A stretch of 64,000 bases of DNA, taken from assembly GCA_021300155.1 (NCBI GenBank), contig JAJTID010000093.1, positions 30,559 to 94,558 of the forward strand. Direction: 5' to 3'. The notes beneath the pieces are model-generated. The model did not search any database. It saw only the letters and a list, made by a program, of their open reading frames with translations, and had not been told where the DNA came from. Position numbers and translations under genes: made by a program. Shown one piece after another: positions 20,276-31,974 of this stretch (within the stretch, counting starts at the first letter, position 1; the number at the start of each line of letters is the position of its first letter). The stretch comes from Pirellula sp. Its GTDB lineage: Bacteria > Planctomycetota > Planctomycetia > Pirellulales > Pirellulaceae.

Positions 20276-21577
20276 ATGACCGACCAACGGCATTTGCTGC
20301 ATCCGCGTGACGAGATACTCCAAGCGATGGAGAGAATCTATCGTTACCGAATGACGACTACCTCGGGCGGAAACGTGTCGGTACGGCAATCCGATGGGAG
20401 CATTTGGATTACACCCGCCCGCGTGGACAAAGGGAGTTTGACTCGCTCTGATGTCATTCATGTTTTGCCCGATGGTTCGACCGATGGTCCACATCGACCA
20501 TCCTCAGAGTTCCCCTTCCATCAAGCGATCTACAAGGCTCGGCCCGATCTCCGGGCTGTTGTTCATGCACATCCGGTAGCCCTCGTCGCATTTAGTATCT
20601 GCGGAACGATTCCGAGCACACGTATCTTTCATCAGGCATTTTTCATGTCGGGCAAAGTCGGATTTGCACCCTATGCGTTGCCTGGAAGCAGTGCATTAGG
20701 AGACTCGATCGCAAAGCAATTCGCTGCGGGTTGCGAAAGCGTCATTATGGAAAACCATGGAGTCGTCGTCGCTGGCAAGTCTCTGTCTCATGCCTTTGAG
20801 CGTTTCGAAGCGTTCGAGTTTGCTGCCAAGACGCTTTTAAAGGCAAATCGCATTGGTACCCCGAGATATCTTTCCGATGATGAGCTCGCGTTGGCCAACA
20901 AACGGAAGATCTCCATGAATTCCTTTGTGCCTGGCGAGCCGTCGGACCGAGAACGCGAATGCCGCAAGCAGTTAATCGATTTTTTGCGGCGAGGTTGCAG
21001 ACAGAGATTGCTCATTAGTACCGAAGGAAGTTTTTCCGCTAGAATCGACCCGGAGCATTTCTTGATAACGCCTTCGCAGTCAGATCGAGAACGTCTACGT
21101 ATCGACGACCTCGTGCTAGTGAAGGGGAATGCTCATGAAGCGGGGAAGGTCCCAAGCCGCGCGACTCGCCTGCATCAGGCAATTTACGAGAAACATGCTT
21201 CGGTGCAGTCTGTTGTTTTTGCGCATCCGGTAAATGCGACGGCCTTTAGTGTTACCGAAGGAAACTTTGATGCCAGAACGATACCGGAAAGCTATATCTT
21301 CCTCCGCGATGTAGCTAGGATTGCTTACGGGGTTCAGTACGAGAAAGGTGACACGTCGATTGCAGACATTGTTTCTCTGAAATCGCCCGCTGCATTGGTT
21401 GAAAATGACGGCGTCGTCGTGCTAGGAACAAGCATTCTGGATGCTTTTGATCGACTCGAAGTCTTGGAGTCAACGGCAGAGGCCATCATCAATGCGGGAA
21501 GCATCGGAAAAGTAACACCGATGCCCAACGACGTGATTGATGAGCTACGTATTGCATTCAAAATGGACAGCGTCTAA
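20276..21577 (+). CDS. Tandem two-domain class II aldolase/adducin-like protein
   Basis: Two consecutive aldolase II domains; first has [13 protein letters not shown] and [10 protein letters not shown]. Start [17 protein letters not shown] extends upstream to 19805 without a coding rationale. Confidence 0.9.
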   Translation: MTDQRHLLHPRDEILQAMERIYRYRMTTTSGGNVSVRQSDGSIWITPARVDKGSLTRSDVIHVLPDGSTDGPHRPSSEFPFHQAIYKARPDLRAVVHAHPVALVAFSICGTIPSTRIFHQAFFMSGKVGFAPYALPGSSALGDSIAKQFAAGCESVIMENHGVVVAGKSLSHAFERFEAFEFAAKTLLKANRIGTPRYLSDDELALANKRKISMNSFVPGEPSDRERECRKQLIDFLRRGCRQRLLISTEGSFSARIDPEHFLITPSQSDRERLRIDDLVLVKGNAHEAGKVPSRATRLHQAIYEKHASVQSVVFAHPVNATAFSVTEGNFDARTIPESYIFLRDVARIAYGVQYEKGDTSIADIVSLKSPAALVENDGVVVLGTSILDAFDRLEVLESTAEAIINAGSIGKVTPMPNDVIDELRIAFKMDSV

Positions 21578-21643
21578 TAACGTCAGCACCATTTCGAAAA
21601 TCGGTCGTTTCACTCGCGATGGCATGAAGATCGCGAGCTCCTA

Positions 21644-24265
21644 CTAAGTAGACTCGATAGCGCGTAGAAGATTTTGTCGAAGTGTATAGAGCCGGGTTGG
21701 TTCGGTAATCTTTCCGCCACCCACTTCCGTCACGTAGAACACATCTACGACTTGATCCAGGTGTGTGCTTACTTTGGCCACTTGCAAATCGAGCTTGAGG
21801 TCAAAGAGTGTTCGGGAGATATCGTAGAGTAGCCCAGTTCGGTCGTACGCAAAGACGTTAATAATGGTGTGCAAGTCGGAGGTGGCGTTATCAAAACGTA
21901 TCTGCGTCGGTTGGAGCCTGGCTGCGGCTGCATCATTATTGGATTGCATTTTCCATACGCGACGGAAGACAGGTGGGCTAATATTCTGTGGATCTACTGC
22001 GAGAATGAGTTGTTTGCAGACTTCCGTAATGCGATGCGACGGCGGCGTACCTTCGTAGTCAGGGTCCTCGACGAGGAATCGGTCCCATGCGATCATACCG
22101 GGCTGTGTGTGGATCTCTGCCGATAGAATACTGAGTCCCTGGCTTGCCATGGCGCCTGCAATACGATGGAATAAACCGATCGCTTCTTCTTGGCGAACTG
22201 CAATGACGTACTCGGTTGCGTCGCGATCTGTCTGAAACGCTCCCCACGCTTGAGCTGGATGATCGAAGGTTAGTTGACGTAATCGCCGCAGCTCTTCCAT
22301 CACCTGCTTTGGTTTCAAGTTCAGAAGATAACCAGCGGGAACCTTGTCGATTTGCTCCTTCCACCAACTATCATCTCGCTCGCGAACCGAGAGAAGTGCT
22401 TCGGTTGCTTTGCGCTGAGTACTTACGATGTCCAGGAATCTTTGTCCGGGACTCTCGCTCCGGAATTGCGATTCGGTGGCATCATACAATTGCAAAATAA
22501 GGTTGAGTTTCCAATCGTTCAACGCGCCAGGACCGACTGCATCGAGATCTGCGCATGACAGGACCATCAAGTGCTGAAGACGTTCGATGGAACCAACTTG
22601 CTTTGCGAACTGAACAGCGGGGGCTTTTTGCGATAGATCAAACCGAAACGCCGTGTGGGTCATAAGCAAATGCTGATGCACAAGAAAGATCAACAGATCT
22701 CGATCTGCGTCGGACAACCGGAGTATCGTGGCTGTTTCCTCTGCAATGATTTTTCCTACCTCGCTATGATCTTCGACAAAGCCTTTTCCCAGATCATGAA
22801 GCAACAGCGCCAGATGTAGGATTCTCTTGTTCTTTAAACTGCGATAGACCCGCCCAAGAACGTTGTCGTCCTTGGCAAAGTCACAGGCGGACTCCACAGA
22901 ACGAATACAGTGTGCATCGACCGTGTATTTGTGATATTCATTGAATTGTAGGAGACATCGTGCATGTCGCATCGCAGGAATGATCTGCTCCAAAACACGC
23001 AGTTCGTGCAGCCGGCGAAGTACATCTCCCAATCGCCTCGGTTCGCAGATCAGGTCTAGAAATCGATTGATCGCTTCCTGAGATGCTTGGACATCCTTTC
23101 GTCGAAGCATTGTCTGACGAATGGTGCGCCATGTTCGGTGCTCAATTCTTCGATTGTAACGATTGGATAATTGCATCAACTCCAACACCCGAGCTGGATC
23201 CGATTTGATTCGATTCAAACCAGATTTGGTCGCCCATATTTCATTCATTCCCAGGCGGATGCCGCCGCCAATCGGCAAGCCCAAGAACTTTGCAATGATC
23301 GAAATAAGACTGAGCCATGATTGGGAATAGCCCACGAAGTTTGCTGAAGAGTAGCGAACTTCGCTGGTGATTTCGAAGAATTGCTGCATGAATTCTTCGA
23401 CAGGCAACACACCTTCCGAGCCCTTGAGCTGGTAGAGCGAGGCAAGCTCCATCTGTTTGGTTCGATCCAGTGAATCCTGCGAACGCCCTGCTCGAAAGTG
23501 GAGTTCATTTCGAAGACGCAGTAGATACTGATATCCATCGCGAATGGTGTGGTAGTCTTCCTCCTCGAGTATTCCCATCGCAGTCAGTTGCTCAGGATCC
23601 TTTTCTCCGTAACAAACGAACCCGATCCATCGAACCATCTGTACATCGCGTAAACATCCACGGGAACGCTTTACATTCGGATGGAGCAGATAGATTGTTT
23701 CGCCGTATTTCTTGCGTTCAGCCAGTCGCTCATTCTCGATCATGCGAGCAAGCCGAATGGAGCGTCGCTTGCAACCAATTGAAATCGAGTGAAAAAACTG
23801 ATTGAATAACGATTGGCTTCCGTCGAGCAATCTCATTTCAAAGAACGAGGTAAGTGTTGTTGCATCAGACCATCCAGCCGAACGAGCCTGCGCGGCAGTT
23901 CTAACGGAGATGGAAAGCTGCAACCCAGCATCGACAATCATTTGGCCTATCGCGCGAGCGAGAGGGGTTATTGATGCTTCAGTACCCCGATAGAGAAGCA
24001 TGAGATCGATGTCGGAATACGGAGCCAGATCACGTCGACCGTAGCCGCCGAGCGCGATAAATGCGTAAGACGACGGGTCTGGGACGGATCCAAGATCCTC
24101 GAGCGCAGCCGCGATCAAACGCTTTACCGCATCATCAACATCGTCCGTCCAAGCGGAACAAACTTGGAAGCCGGCAGCGCCAGATGCGTGCAGAACTTTA
24201 GCCTTGCCGCGCGCCTCGATGAGAAACGCGCGTTCTAAAACAACTTGTTGATGGAGAGAGGACAA
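21644..24265 (-). CDS. glnD: [Protein-PII] uridylyltransferase / uridylyl-removing enzyme
   Basis: NT domain FIALGGYGRRDLAPYSDIDLMLLY, HD domain LALLLHDLGKGFVEDHS, C-terminal ACT repeats; adjacent glnB. Confidence 0.94.
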   Translation of the reverse strand: MSSLHQQVVLERAFLIEARGKAKVLHASGAAGFQVCSAWTDDVDDAVKRLIAAALEDLGSVPDPSSYAFIALGGYGRRDLAPYSDIDLMLLYRGTEASITPLARAIGQMIVDAGLQLSISVRTAAQARSAGWSDATTLTSFFEMRLLDGSQSLFNQFFHSISIGCKRRSIRLARMIENERLAERKKYGETIYLLHPNVKRSRGCLRDVQMVRWIGFVCYGEKDPEQLTAMGILEEEDYHTIRDGYQYLLRLRNELHFRAGRSQDSLDRTKQMELASLYQLKGSEGVLPVEEFMQQFFEITSEVRYSSANFVGYSQSWLSLISIIAKFLGLPIGGGIRLGMNEIWATKSGLNRIKSDPARVLELMQLSNRYNRRIEHRTWRTIRQTMLRRKDVQASQEAINRFLDLICEPRRLGDVLRRLHELRVLEQIIPAMRHARCLLQFNEYHKYTVDAHCIRSVESACDFAKDDNVLGRVYRSLKNKRILHLALLLHDLGKGFVEDHSEVGKIIAEETATILRLSDADRDLLIFLVHQHLLMTHTAFRFDLSQKAPAVQFAKQVGSIERLQHLMVLSCADLDAVGPGALNDWKLNLILQLYDATESQFRSESPGQRFLDIVSTQRKATEALLSVRERDDSWWKEQIDKVPAGYLLNLKPKQVMEELRRLRQLTFDHPAQAWGAFQTDRDATEYVIAVRQEEAIGLFHRIAGAMASQGLSILSAEIHTQPGMIAWDRFLVEDPDYEGTPPSHRITEVCKQLILAVDPQNISPPVFRRVWKMQSNNDAAAARLQPTQIRFDNATSDLHTIINVFAYDRTGLLYDISRTLFDLKLDLQVAKVSTHLDQVVDVFYVTEVGGGKITEPTRLYTLRQNLLRAIEST

Positions 24266-24317
24266 TGGACAGCACCGTGCTGAAGGCGTGTCGAATGAGG
24301 ATAATCAACGTGTTGGC

Positions 24318-24674
<357 letters not shown>

Positions 24675-24800
24675 CTAGCTGTCAACGAATCGCAGGACCG
24701 CCTGTGCGATACCCCGCACATCCCGCATCTCCAGTGTACCAAGATAGAATCCTTCGCAACAAGACTCCTTTGATTTCAGCCAAGAATTTACCCAGGTTCC

Positions 24801-26492
24801 TCACTTTCCCGTTCGATCATCCGGTGGAGCTACCGCGCGATCCACGACTTTCCGCAATCTACTAGTAATGTCTCGTTCCGAAAAAACGGCAAAGGAATAT
24901 TCTCGAGACGAACATATGGCCTTCTGGTGTCGCTGTTGTATCAGCTTACTTGATGCTGCTTCGATAGATTCAGACTCATCATGGATATTGGCGAGAATCT
25001 TGGTGCGTAGCGAAGCCATCCGACCGTGCCACTCTGACTTCGCATGGCCGCTCGGGATATTCGTAATCAACGATTTGTGTTCCGTCAATAAAATCTGTGC
25101 CGTCGGAGATCGCGGGTCCAAGAATCGTTCGGGCGCCGAGCGAAGCCATCGAAGCTGATCGTTCAATTTTCTTTCGTCGAGTTCGAATGCTCCTGCAGGC
25201 TCTTCTATTGGCAAATGAAGTGTCGCCGATGCAACGATCATCTTTGGTGGCGTTAACCCCCATAAACGGCAAGCGATCTCGTCGGTCACAGAATCATACA
25301 ATCCGCCTCCCACACCGTGCACGAACAAATCGCTGAGAACAAAACGTAGAAACAAAGTCGTCATCAAGGCGCGTGGTCGAATGCAAATCCCCTCTTGGCA
25401 CCATTCGTTCCACAATAGCTGACACCTCCCTGTGTTGATATCCCGTGCGAGATCGTCGGGAATACGCAGTAGTATCGATGCATCATGCGATGGTGAGTTT
25501 GCAAGATAGCTGCCTCGAGCGGATTGCGAAAACCACAGCTTGTTCCGATAGTTATCTTGCTGAATCTCTGATTCTGCAGGACGGGAGCGATACATCCAAA
25601 ATGGCATCTCTACCCAACCGGCATGCGATTGAAGTTCAGGCACCGGCTGGGCTGCATTTCGAATTTTGCGTCGCTGGCGAAACTCATCTCGGCTACGGTT
25701 GTAAGCATCAATCAATTTGGTCGATTCACTAAGGCATCGAAAAACAAACTCTCCGAAAGCAGAGCGTTCACAGAGTTGACTCATGCGGACTTCGCTATTC
25801 TGGATGCCGCACGACAATTCCACGCTTCGTCTCAAAAGGGAGAATGCATCTCCGACAGATCTGTTAGTCGAAATGCAATGCTCCAATAAGGAAAACTTGG
25901 TGGACAGAATGGGCTCCCAGCCTTGTGAGATACAGTCTCTCTCTACTGATAGCACTATCTCTCGCCAATCGGGAAGCATTGATGGTTCGAGATAGGTTGA
26001 CTGCCAAGGAAGCGGAGGATGCGCCAGGCTTCGAAACGGAAGTACATTGTTTCTTACGACGAGCTTTCCCGCCTTTTTGTAAATCGTTTTGATGGTGTCC
26101 GCTTTTGCTAAGTCATGATCAATGATGACGTGCAATGGCTGGCACGGAGATCCGTTTTCGCAAAGCTTTTGAGAAATGCCTGCGAGAAGATAGTTCTTAA
26201 ACCACACGCCTGGATGAAACAACTCTGGCTGATGTCCACCCACCAACCAATGCTTCGGTGCGGTCGTTTTTCGTAATGTACCTGTATTTAAAGGTCCACA
26301 CTCATCATCAAATTTTTGTGCCGCTTCGAGAGCCTCGGTCCTCGCTAGCACTCTCAAGTCTTGAAGCCATCGCGGCGAGTCGACCTGAAGTCCTAGGTTA
26401 TAAGAGAGCAGCCCATCGACCGATTCAGACAATGGATACAACAGGTGTGAATTGTTGTCTCTCGGGACAATGAACGATTTATTGGTAGACAC
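24801..26492 (-). CDS. BshC-like (bacillithiol synthase superfamily-like) protein, function uncertain
   Basis: WLVGGHQPELFHPGVWFKNYLLAGIS and PLHVIIDHDLAKADTIKTIY resemble BshC TGQQPG... and DHD motifs; C-terminal GVGGGLYDSVTDEI. Confidence 0.55.
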   Translation of the reverse strand: MSTNKSFIVPRDNNSHLLYPLSESVDGLLSYNLGLQVDSPRWLQDLRVLARTEALEAAQKFDDECGPLNTGTLRKTTAPKHWLVGGHQPELFHPGVWFKNYLLAGISQKLCENGSPCQPLHVIIDHDLAKADTIKTIYKKAGKLVVRNNVLPFRSLAHPPLPWQSTYLEPSMLPDWREIVLSVERDCISQGWEPILSTKFSLLEHCISTNRSVGDAFSLLRRSVELSCGIQNSEVRMSQLCERSAFGEFVFRCLSESTKLIDAYNRSRDEFRQRRKIRNAAQPVPELQSHAGWVEMPFWMYRSRPAESEIQQDNYRNKLWFSQSARGSYLANSPSHDASILLRIPDDLARDINTGRCQLLWNEWCQEGICIRPRALMTTLFLRFVLSDLFVHGVGGGLYDSVTDEIACRLWGLTPPKMIVASATLHLPIEEPAGAFELDERKLNDQLRWLRSAPERFLDPRSPTAQILLTEHKSLITNIPSGHAKSEWHGRMASLRTKILANIHDESESIEAASSKLIQQRHQKAICSSREYSFAVFSERDITSRLRKVVDRAVAPPDDRTGK

Positions 26493-26522
26493 GAGTAGAT
26501 GGTATCAGCGACAGCATCGATG

Positions 26523-27272
26523 TTAACATTCGCCAGAACAGATGGCAGGAGCATGTGGCAAACTATAGCCTCGATCCTTCATGGCCTGAATACTGTCGTC
26601 GATGACTCGGTTGTAGTAGGCCAAACGAACAGAGCCATCGTCCAACGCCCCTCCGAAGGAACGCGATTCATCCAAATAGATCAACGGAACCGGTATCTCC
26701 AAAACAGAAAGACCGATCATCGCCGCCTGAGTCCAAAGTTCAAGCGGCATCGCATAGCCGTCAACCGTAATGTCTAAGTGCCGAAGGGCTTCAGTTCGAT
26801 AGGCCTTGAATCCACAGAATGTGTCAGTCAAGTTCCAATAGAAAAGGTCATTGATCCTCTTCGTCACTTGTTTGTTGATGAACAATCTCTGCGCCGGTGG
26901 AACGCTGTCGCCGTCGTACTGCTTCAAATACCGTGATCCCGAAACGATGTCGACATTATGGCAAGCCGAATAAAAACGAGGTAACCGCTTTGGCTGATGC
27001 TGTCCATCGCAGTCCAATGTCACAATTATTTCGTACCCCTCGTCGATCGCATATTGAAATGCCGTTCGAAGCGCTGCGCCGTAACCTTGGTTCTGCTCGT
27101 GATGCAGAACGGAGATGTCTGTCCGAGCGTCCAGTATCTCGCGAGTCCCATCACTCGAGCCATCATTCACCACTAAGACATGCGACGCGTGCTTCGATAC
27201 TTCATCGAGAACCTGGCCGACGTATCCCACCTCGTTATAAACGGGTAATGCGGCTAACCACTTTTTTGTCAT
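26523..27272 (-). CDS. Glycosyltransferase family 2 (dolichyl-phosphate mannosyltransferase-like)
   Basis: ALPVYNEVGYVGQVLDEV, VVNDGSSDGT, VTLDCDGQHQP. Confidence 0.93.
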   Translation of the reverse strand: MTKKWLAALPVYNEVGYVGQVLDEVSKHASHVLVVNDGSSDGTREILDARTDISVLHHEQNQGYGAALRTAFQYAIDEGYEIIVTLDCDGQHQPKRLPRFYSACHNVDIVSGSRYLKQYDGDSVPPAQRLFINKQVTKRINDLFYWNLTDTFCGFKAYRTEALRHLDITVDGYAMPLELWTQAAMIGLSVLEIPVPLIYLDESRSFGGALDDGSVRLAYYNRVIDDSIQAMKDRGYSLPHAPAICSGEC

Positions 27273-27598
27273 GATCGATCTTCATGTGCGGAAGTTATAG
27301 TGCGAAAAAACAAGCACTTTTGAGATGAAAATTTATGCAAACTTCCACCCACGCATTGTAGATCGCACCCCCGAGAGGTCAACGTTTCCGTATCCTGATT
27401 GTGGGGGAGCTTTTTCCAGGTCATAATCGTCAGAACCGCTACACGCCGTACATTGGCTGCAATTCGGCTCGTATAAGCTCGCTAGGCCACAGATCTTGCC
27501 AGATTTCTATGGCGAACTCTTTTGGTGGGGTAAAGTTTCCTCGGCAGTAAAAATCTGCCACTCATTCTCTTTACTCCTATCTTTTTGGCGGGACGGAC

Positions 27599-27949
27599 AT
27601 GGCAAAATCAGAAATCGCAGGATCAGAAATCGTCACTTTAAATCGACGCACACGTGATCGCCGAGTCGCTGACCCAGCAGATTCGAAGCTAAAGTCCATT
27701 ATCGCGAATGAACGACGCAAGAACAAAGTACAGCGCCGACGCCAAATCGACCCAACGACTTGCGAGCGTGACTATTCGGGCGACGAAGTTGAATTCATGC
27801 GAGCTCTAGAGCAATACAAACGTACGAGCGGTCGCATGTTCCCAACGTGCAGTGAAATCCTCGAAGTTGTCCGTGCTCTCGGCTATGTCCGCGTGACTCC
27901 CACGATGAATAGCGAAAACCAAGAGACTACTGAAACAACGCTTTCGTGA
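27599..27949 (+). CDS. Small basic hypothetical protein
   Basis: 116-aa ORF, Arg/Lys-rich N-terminus, ordered C-terminus [35 protein letters not shown]. Confidence 0.65.
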   Translation: MAKSEIAGSEIVTLNRRTRDRRVADPADSKLKSIIANERRKNKVQRRRQIDPTTCERDYSGDEVEFMRALEQYKRTSGRMFPTCSEILEVVRALGYVRVTPTMNSENQETTETTLS

Positions 27950-28970
27950 ATTCCTCTGGATTGAAGATTGCTAGATCTTCTAACCGTTCGCCCAACCCAA
28001 CAAACTTTACGGGTAGTCCAAATTGCTCCGCGATCGGAACAATCACGCCTCCTTTTGCGCTACCATCGAGCTTGGCAAGCACAATACCGGTACAGCCAGC
28101 CGCTTGCGAGAACCCCTTTGCCTGACTGATAGCGTTCTGACCTGCAGTCGCATCGAGCACAAGAAGCACTTCGTGTGGTGCTCCCTCGATCTGTTTTGCG
28201 ATCACGCGTTTGATCTTTTCGAGCTCTTGCATCAAGTTGTTTTGCGTCTGCAATCGACCGGCCGTGTCAATGATACAAACATCGTAGTTTTCGGCGATCG
28301 CTTTTTGCAATGTTCGATACGCTACGCTTCCTGGATCGGAACCATGTTCTCCGAGCACGATGTCGCAACCGATTCGATCTGACCAAATCTTGAGTTGCTC
28401 TACCGCTGCGGCTCGAAAAGTATCGCCAGCACCCAACAATACTTTATTGCGATGACGCGTTAGTCGGTACGCTAACTTTGCAATCGAAGTCGTCTTGCCT
28501 GACCCATTGACTCCAACAACCAAAATACAGGTCGGTCCACTGTCCGCAAACTTGAGAGGGGCTTTCTTATTCCTGAGCGCCGTACCAATCTCGTTCCGAA
28601 CAATCTCTAAAACATTCTCCATCTCGATTTTTCGAGCGCGGTATTGGTCGTAGATGGAGTCTTTGATCTTCGTCGCCATGGCATTGCCCATGTCCGTGCG
28701 AACCAAAATCGCATACAACTCGCTCAAAAACTCATCATCTACCAATCGGCCTTCTGCAGTCCAAAGATCGCGAATGTCCGTTTTGAGTAGCTCGTTCGTC
28801 TTGGTCAGTACGCGACGCCACCAACTCGTTTTGTTAGTTGGATCCGGTGACTCCGAATTATCCGCAGATTCAGCAGACGGGTCGTCGAGAAGTTCGCTCG
28901 ACTCGATCGATGATTCTTCGGAAGGATTAGGAGTGTTCGTCTCTTCGCGTTTTCGCTTCCAAAAAACCAT
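27927..28970 (-). CDS. ftsY: Signal recognition particle receptor FtsY
   Basis: [64 protein letters not shown]; acidic N-terminus. Confidence 0.97.
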   Translation of the reverse strand: MVFWKRKREETNTPNPSEESSIESSELLDDPSAESADNSESPDPTNKTSWWRRVLTKTNELLKTDIRDLWTAEGRLVDDEFLSELYAILVRTDMGNAMATKIKDSIYDQYRARKIEMENVLEIVRNEIGTALRNKKAPLKFADSGPTCILVVGVNGSGKTTSIAKLAYRLTRHRNKVLLGAGDTFRAAAVEQLKIWSDRIGCDIVLGEHGSDPGSVAYRTLQKAIAENYDVCIIDTAGRLQTQNNLMQELEKIKRVIAKQIEGAPHEVLLVLDATAGQNAISQAKGFSQAAGCTGIVLAKLDGSAKGGVIVPIAEQFGLPVKFVGLGERLEDLAIFNPEEFTKALFQ

Positions 28971-29088
28971 TCGTGATCGTCGTTGCCTTTAGAATCTAGG
29001 ATTTGCGATGATCCCTTCTTTTGATCAGCGCTTCTCAATTTCCGGTCTGATTGTTACGGAGATGCGGTGGGATTGATACGGCAAATTG

Positions 29089-30561
29089 CTAATCGAGACT
29101 TACCGTGACTGTTTTGCACTCGGTGTAAGCTTTCAGGCCCTCTTCCCCCAACTCCCGACCTTGGCCACTCATTTTGAAACCGCCGAAAGGAGCTGCGGCA
29201 TCGAATACGTCGTAGCAGTTCACCCAAACCGTTCCCGCGCGTACCCGTTTTGCAAACTCATGAGCATTCGAGACGTTTCGCGTCCAAATGGCGGCAGCTA
29301 AACCATAGAACGTGTTGTTGGCACGCCGAATGAGATCCTCCCAGTCCTCGAACGTGAGGATGGACATCACCGGCCCAAATATCTCATCCTGCGCGATCGC
29401 CATGGAGTCTGAAACGCCATCGAACACTGTCGGCTGAACAAAGTAACCGCGATCTCCAGCCCGGCCGCCACCTGCAATACAATTCGCTCCCTCGGCATTT
29501 CCTTTGTCGATGTAGCTCATGATTTTGTCGAACTGCGCCTTGTCGACCTGCGGCCCTTGTTCGGTGTCGATCGAAAATGGATTTCCCACTTTCCGGTTCT
29601 TTGCCAACTCCTTCACTTTGCTCACGAACTCGGCATGGACGCTCTTGTGAACGAATACTCGCGAGCCTGCACAGCAACATTGACCTTGGTTCAAGAACAG
29701 ACCTACATACGAACCCTTGGCTGCGCGGTCGAGATCCGCATCTGCAAGCACCACGTTCGGGCTCTTGCCCCCTAACTCGAACGTGAGTCGCTTCAACGTG
29801 TCCGCTGCTTCGCGCATGATGATTTGAGCCGTTCGATGCTCTCCCGTAAACGCGATTTTGTCGACACCAGGATGCTTTACCACCGACGCGCCAGCGGTCG
29901 GGCCATAGCCAGGAACGATATTGATGACTCCGTCCGGAATTCCTGCCTCCTTCGCCAACTGCGCCATGCGCAAACATGTTAGGGGAGTCTGTTCGGCTGG
30001 CTTCATTACAATCGTACAACCAGCCGCCAACGCTGGTCCCCACTTCCATGCGGTCATCAACATCGGAAAATTCCATGGAATAATCTGACCTGCAACACCG
30101 ACCGGTTCACGCCGAGTGTAGGTGAAGTAATTGCCACGAATGGGAATCGTCGAACCATGAATCTTATCTGCGTAACCGGCATAGTATCGAATGCAATCGA
30201 TCACCAAAGGTAAGTCCGCATGACGAGACTCACGAATCGGTTTGCCGTTGTCTAATGTCTCCAAAGCGGCCAACTCATCGACTTCTGCTTCGATGAGATC
30301 GGCGAGCCTGTACATGCAGCGCCCTCGATCGCGTGCATCCATCCGGTTCCATGGTCCACTCTCCAATGCACGACGAGCTGCCTTTACCGCCGCATCGACA
30401 TCGGCTGCGTCTCCTTCCGCTACTTCGCAAATGACCTCCTCGGTTGCTGGATTGACGGTCTCAAATGTTTTACCCGAGACAGCTGGCCTCCACTGTCCAT
30501 CAATGAAACATTCGGTATGCAGGATTTTGGGAGGGTGGGGGGTCTCTGCGACGGTAGCCAT
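29089..30561 (-). CDS. NAD(P)-dependent aldehyde dehydrogenase
   Basis: [45 protein letters not shown] catalytic Cys, C-terminal [17 protein letters not shown]. Confidence 0.96.
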   Translation of the reverse strand: MATVAETPHPPKILHTECFIDGQWRPAVSGKTFETVNPATEEVICEVAEGDAADVDAAVKAARRALESGPWNRMDARDRGRCMYRLADLIEAEVDELAALETLDNGKPIRESRHADLPLVIDCIRYYAGYADKIHGSTIPIRGNYFTYTRREPVGVAGQIIPWNFPMLMTAWKWGPALAAGCTIVMKPAEQTPLTCLRMAQLAKEAGIPDGVINIVPGYGPTAGASVVKHPGVDKIAFTGEHRTAQIIMREAADTLKRLTFELGGKSPNVVLADADLDRAAKGSYVGLFLNQGQCCCAGSRVFVHKSVHAEFVSKVKELAKNRKVGNPFSIDTEQGPQVDKAQFDKIMSYIDKGNAEGANCIAGGGRAGDRGYFVQPTVFDGVSDSMAIAQDEIFGPVMSILTFEDWEDLIRRANNTFYGLAAAIWTRNVSNAHEFAKRVRAGTVWVNCYDVFDAAAPFGGFKMSGQGRELGEEGLKAYTECKTVTVSLD

Positions 30562-30655
30562 ATTGAAACTCCAAGAGAGGGAATCGTTGCTCGAAGATTA
30601 GCCTTCGAATAGCTATGAGCTTAACGGTTTCAAAACCGCATTTCTAGACCGCAGA

Positions 30656-31192
30656 CTAGCGCTTATTGATCGGACGCCATTGCGGCGAGCGGCTCGGGTC
30701 TCCTACGAGTTCCTGGTCGTCGCGTGACGATGCAAATACACCTGTCGTTCCAGGTGTTCGGTCCGGCAAGCCGCCTCGTTCGAAATCTTCAAATCGTGAA
30801 GAACCCGTTGAACGACTCGAATTGTTGCGAGATAGTTTGCTGTCGGATTCTGGCGAATCGCCAATCATCAATCGCGAACCACCGCTAGACGAGCTGCTCT
30901 TCGATCGATTGCCGACGAGGTTTTGCCTCGCAAGTATTTTCTCGCTCTCCGCAAGCCTTTCTTCGAGCAGCTGATTTTTCGAAGCAAGTTCATCGGCACG
31001 TTTTTTTTGAGCTCGAAACTCTCCCAAAAGCCTATCACTGTCTATCTGAAATTGTCGAGCTTGCTGGCTGCCGGGCCAACGTTGGCATCCAGCGCCGAAA
31101 ACACATACCAAAAGCAACAACATTCCGCGGACAAATCGATGTGCAGCCTGAGACTGCATTTGCAACGATGTCTGATGGAACTGAAGTGACAT
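30656..31192 (-). CDS. Putative lipoprotein with coiled-coil
   Basis: Lipobox-like LLVCVFGAGC after a basic N-terminus, then FRAQKKRADELASKNQLLEERLAESEKIL heptad-like region and Ser-rich tail. Confidence 0.65.
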   Translation of the reverse strand: MSLQFHQTSLQMQSQAAHRFVRGMLLLLVCVFGAGCQRWPGSQQARQFQIDSDRLLGEFRAQKKRADELASKNQLLEERLAESEKILARQNLVGNRSKSSSSSGGSRLMIGDSPESDSKLSRNNSSRSTGSSRFEDFERGGLPDRTPGTTGVFASSRDDQELVGDPSRSPQWRPINKR

Positions 31193-31327
31193 AGGATCGA
31201 CTGAAATTCAAAGGCTGACGCGAGCGTCGACGGACAAGTCATTGCTCATAACGTAGGAAGAAAACCGGAGCCAATGAATCATAGGCTAATTCGTCGGAAT
31301 GCATGTATTGCAGTTTACTTTCATGCT

Positions 31328-31382
31328 AACCCGATGCGTGAGCGAGGGATAAAATCTGCGTCCCTCGATTACGATTCGGGTT
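31328..31382. repeat. Degenerate second copy of the palindromic repeat
   Basis: AACCCGATGCGTGAGCGAGGGA ... TCCCTCGATTACGATTCGGGTT, arms match 18/22 as inverted repeats. Confidence 0.7.
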
Positions 31383-31503
31383 GGGATGAACTACTCGCCC
31401 AGAGGCAAATCTATAAATGCAAAAAGACCCTGCGACCGGTTTCAACTAACGTGCAGTCGGGAATATCATTTTTCGGGCAACGACGAAAGATCAGTCTATT
31501 TTT

Positions 31504-31974
31504 CTATTTCGTCAAAATATCTTTTCGCCGAGAAAATCGTTCCTTAATGCGGTCGATCATGGCGGTAGCTTCAGAAAAATCAGGTTTCGCTGCATCCAAT
31601 TGAGAAATCAAAGAGTCCAGCTTGTCGATGAAGCCGACCAAATCCCTGTCCAGGTCCACTACTTCCTTCAGTTTCTTTTCATCAATGCGATTGCTCTCGA
31701 ACCACGACGAATATCCTTCGGTGGCAGCACGCAGTTTCGATTGCATCAGCTCAATCTGCGTGCGAAGCGCTTCCGATCCTTTGATCGCATCGAAATTTGC
31801 CTTTTCGACAAACGGGACAGCAAACGACTGCAACAACTTCTTGGACTCCTGAAGCCGCTCTACCAAATAACGACGCAATGCTAAGTCATCATCACGACGC
31901 TGTTGCTCGGAAAAGTAAGCGCCAAACCCAGGGATTAGATTGCCGAGGCTAGTTGGGTCCAGAGACATAATCAA
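31504..31974 (-). CDS. Alpha-helical/coiled-coil hypothetical protein
   Basis: 156-aa ORF overlapping the ACP gene stop by 4 bp (ATGA), implying translational coupling. Confidence 0.7.
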   Translation of the reverse strand: MIMSLDPTSLGNLIPGFGAYFSEQQRRDDDLALRRYLVERLQESKKLLQSFAVPFVEKANFDAIKGSEALRTQIELMQSKLRAATEGYSSWFESNRIDEKKLKEVVDLDRDLVGFIDKLDSLISQLDAAKPDFSEATAMIDRIKERFSRRKDILTK

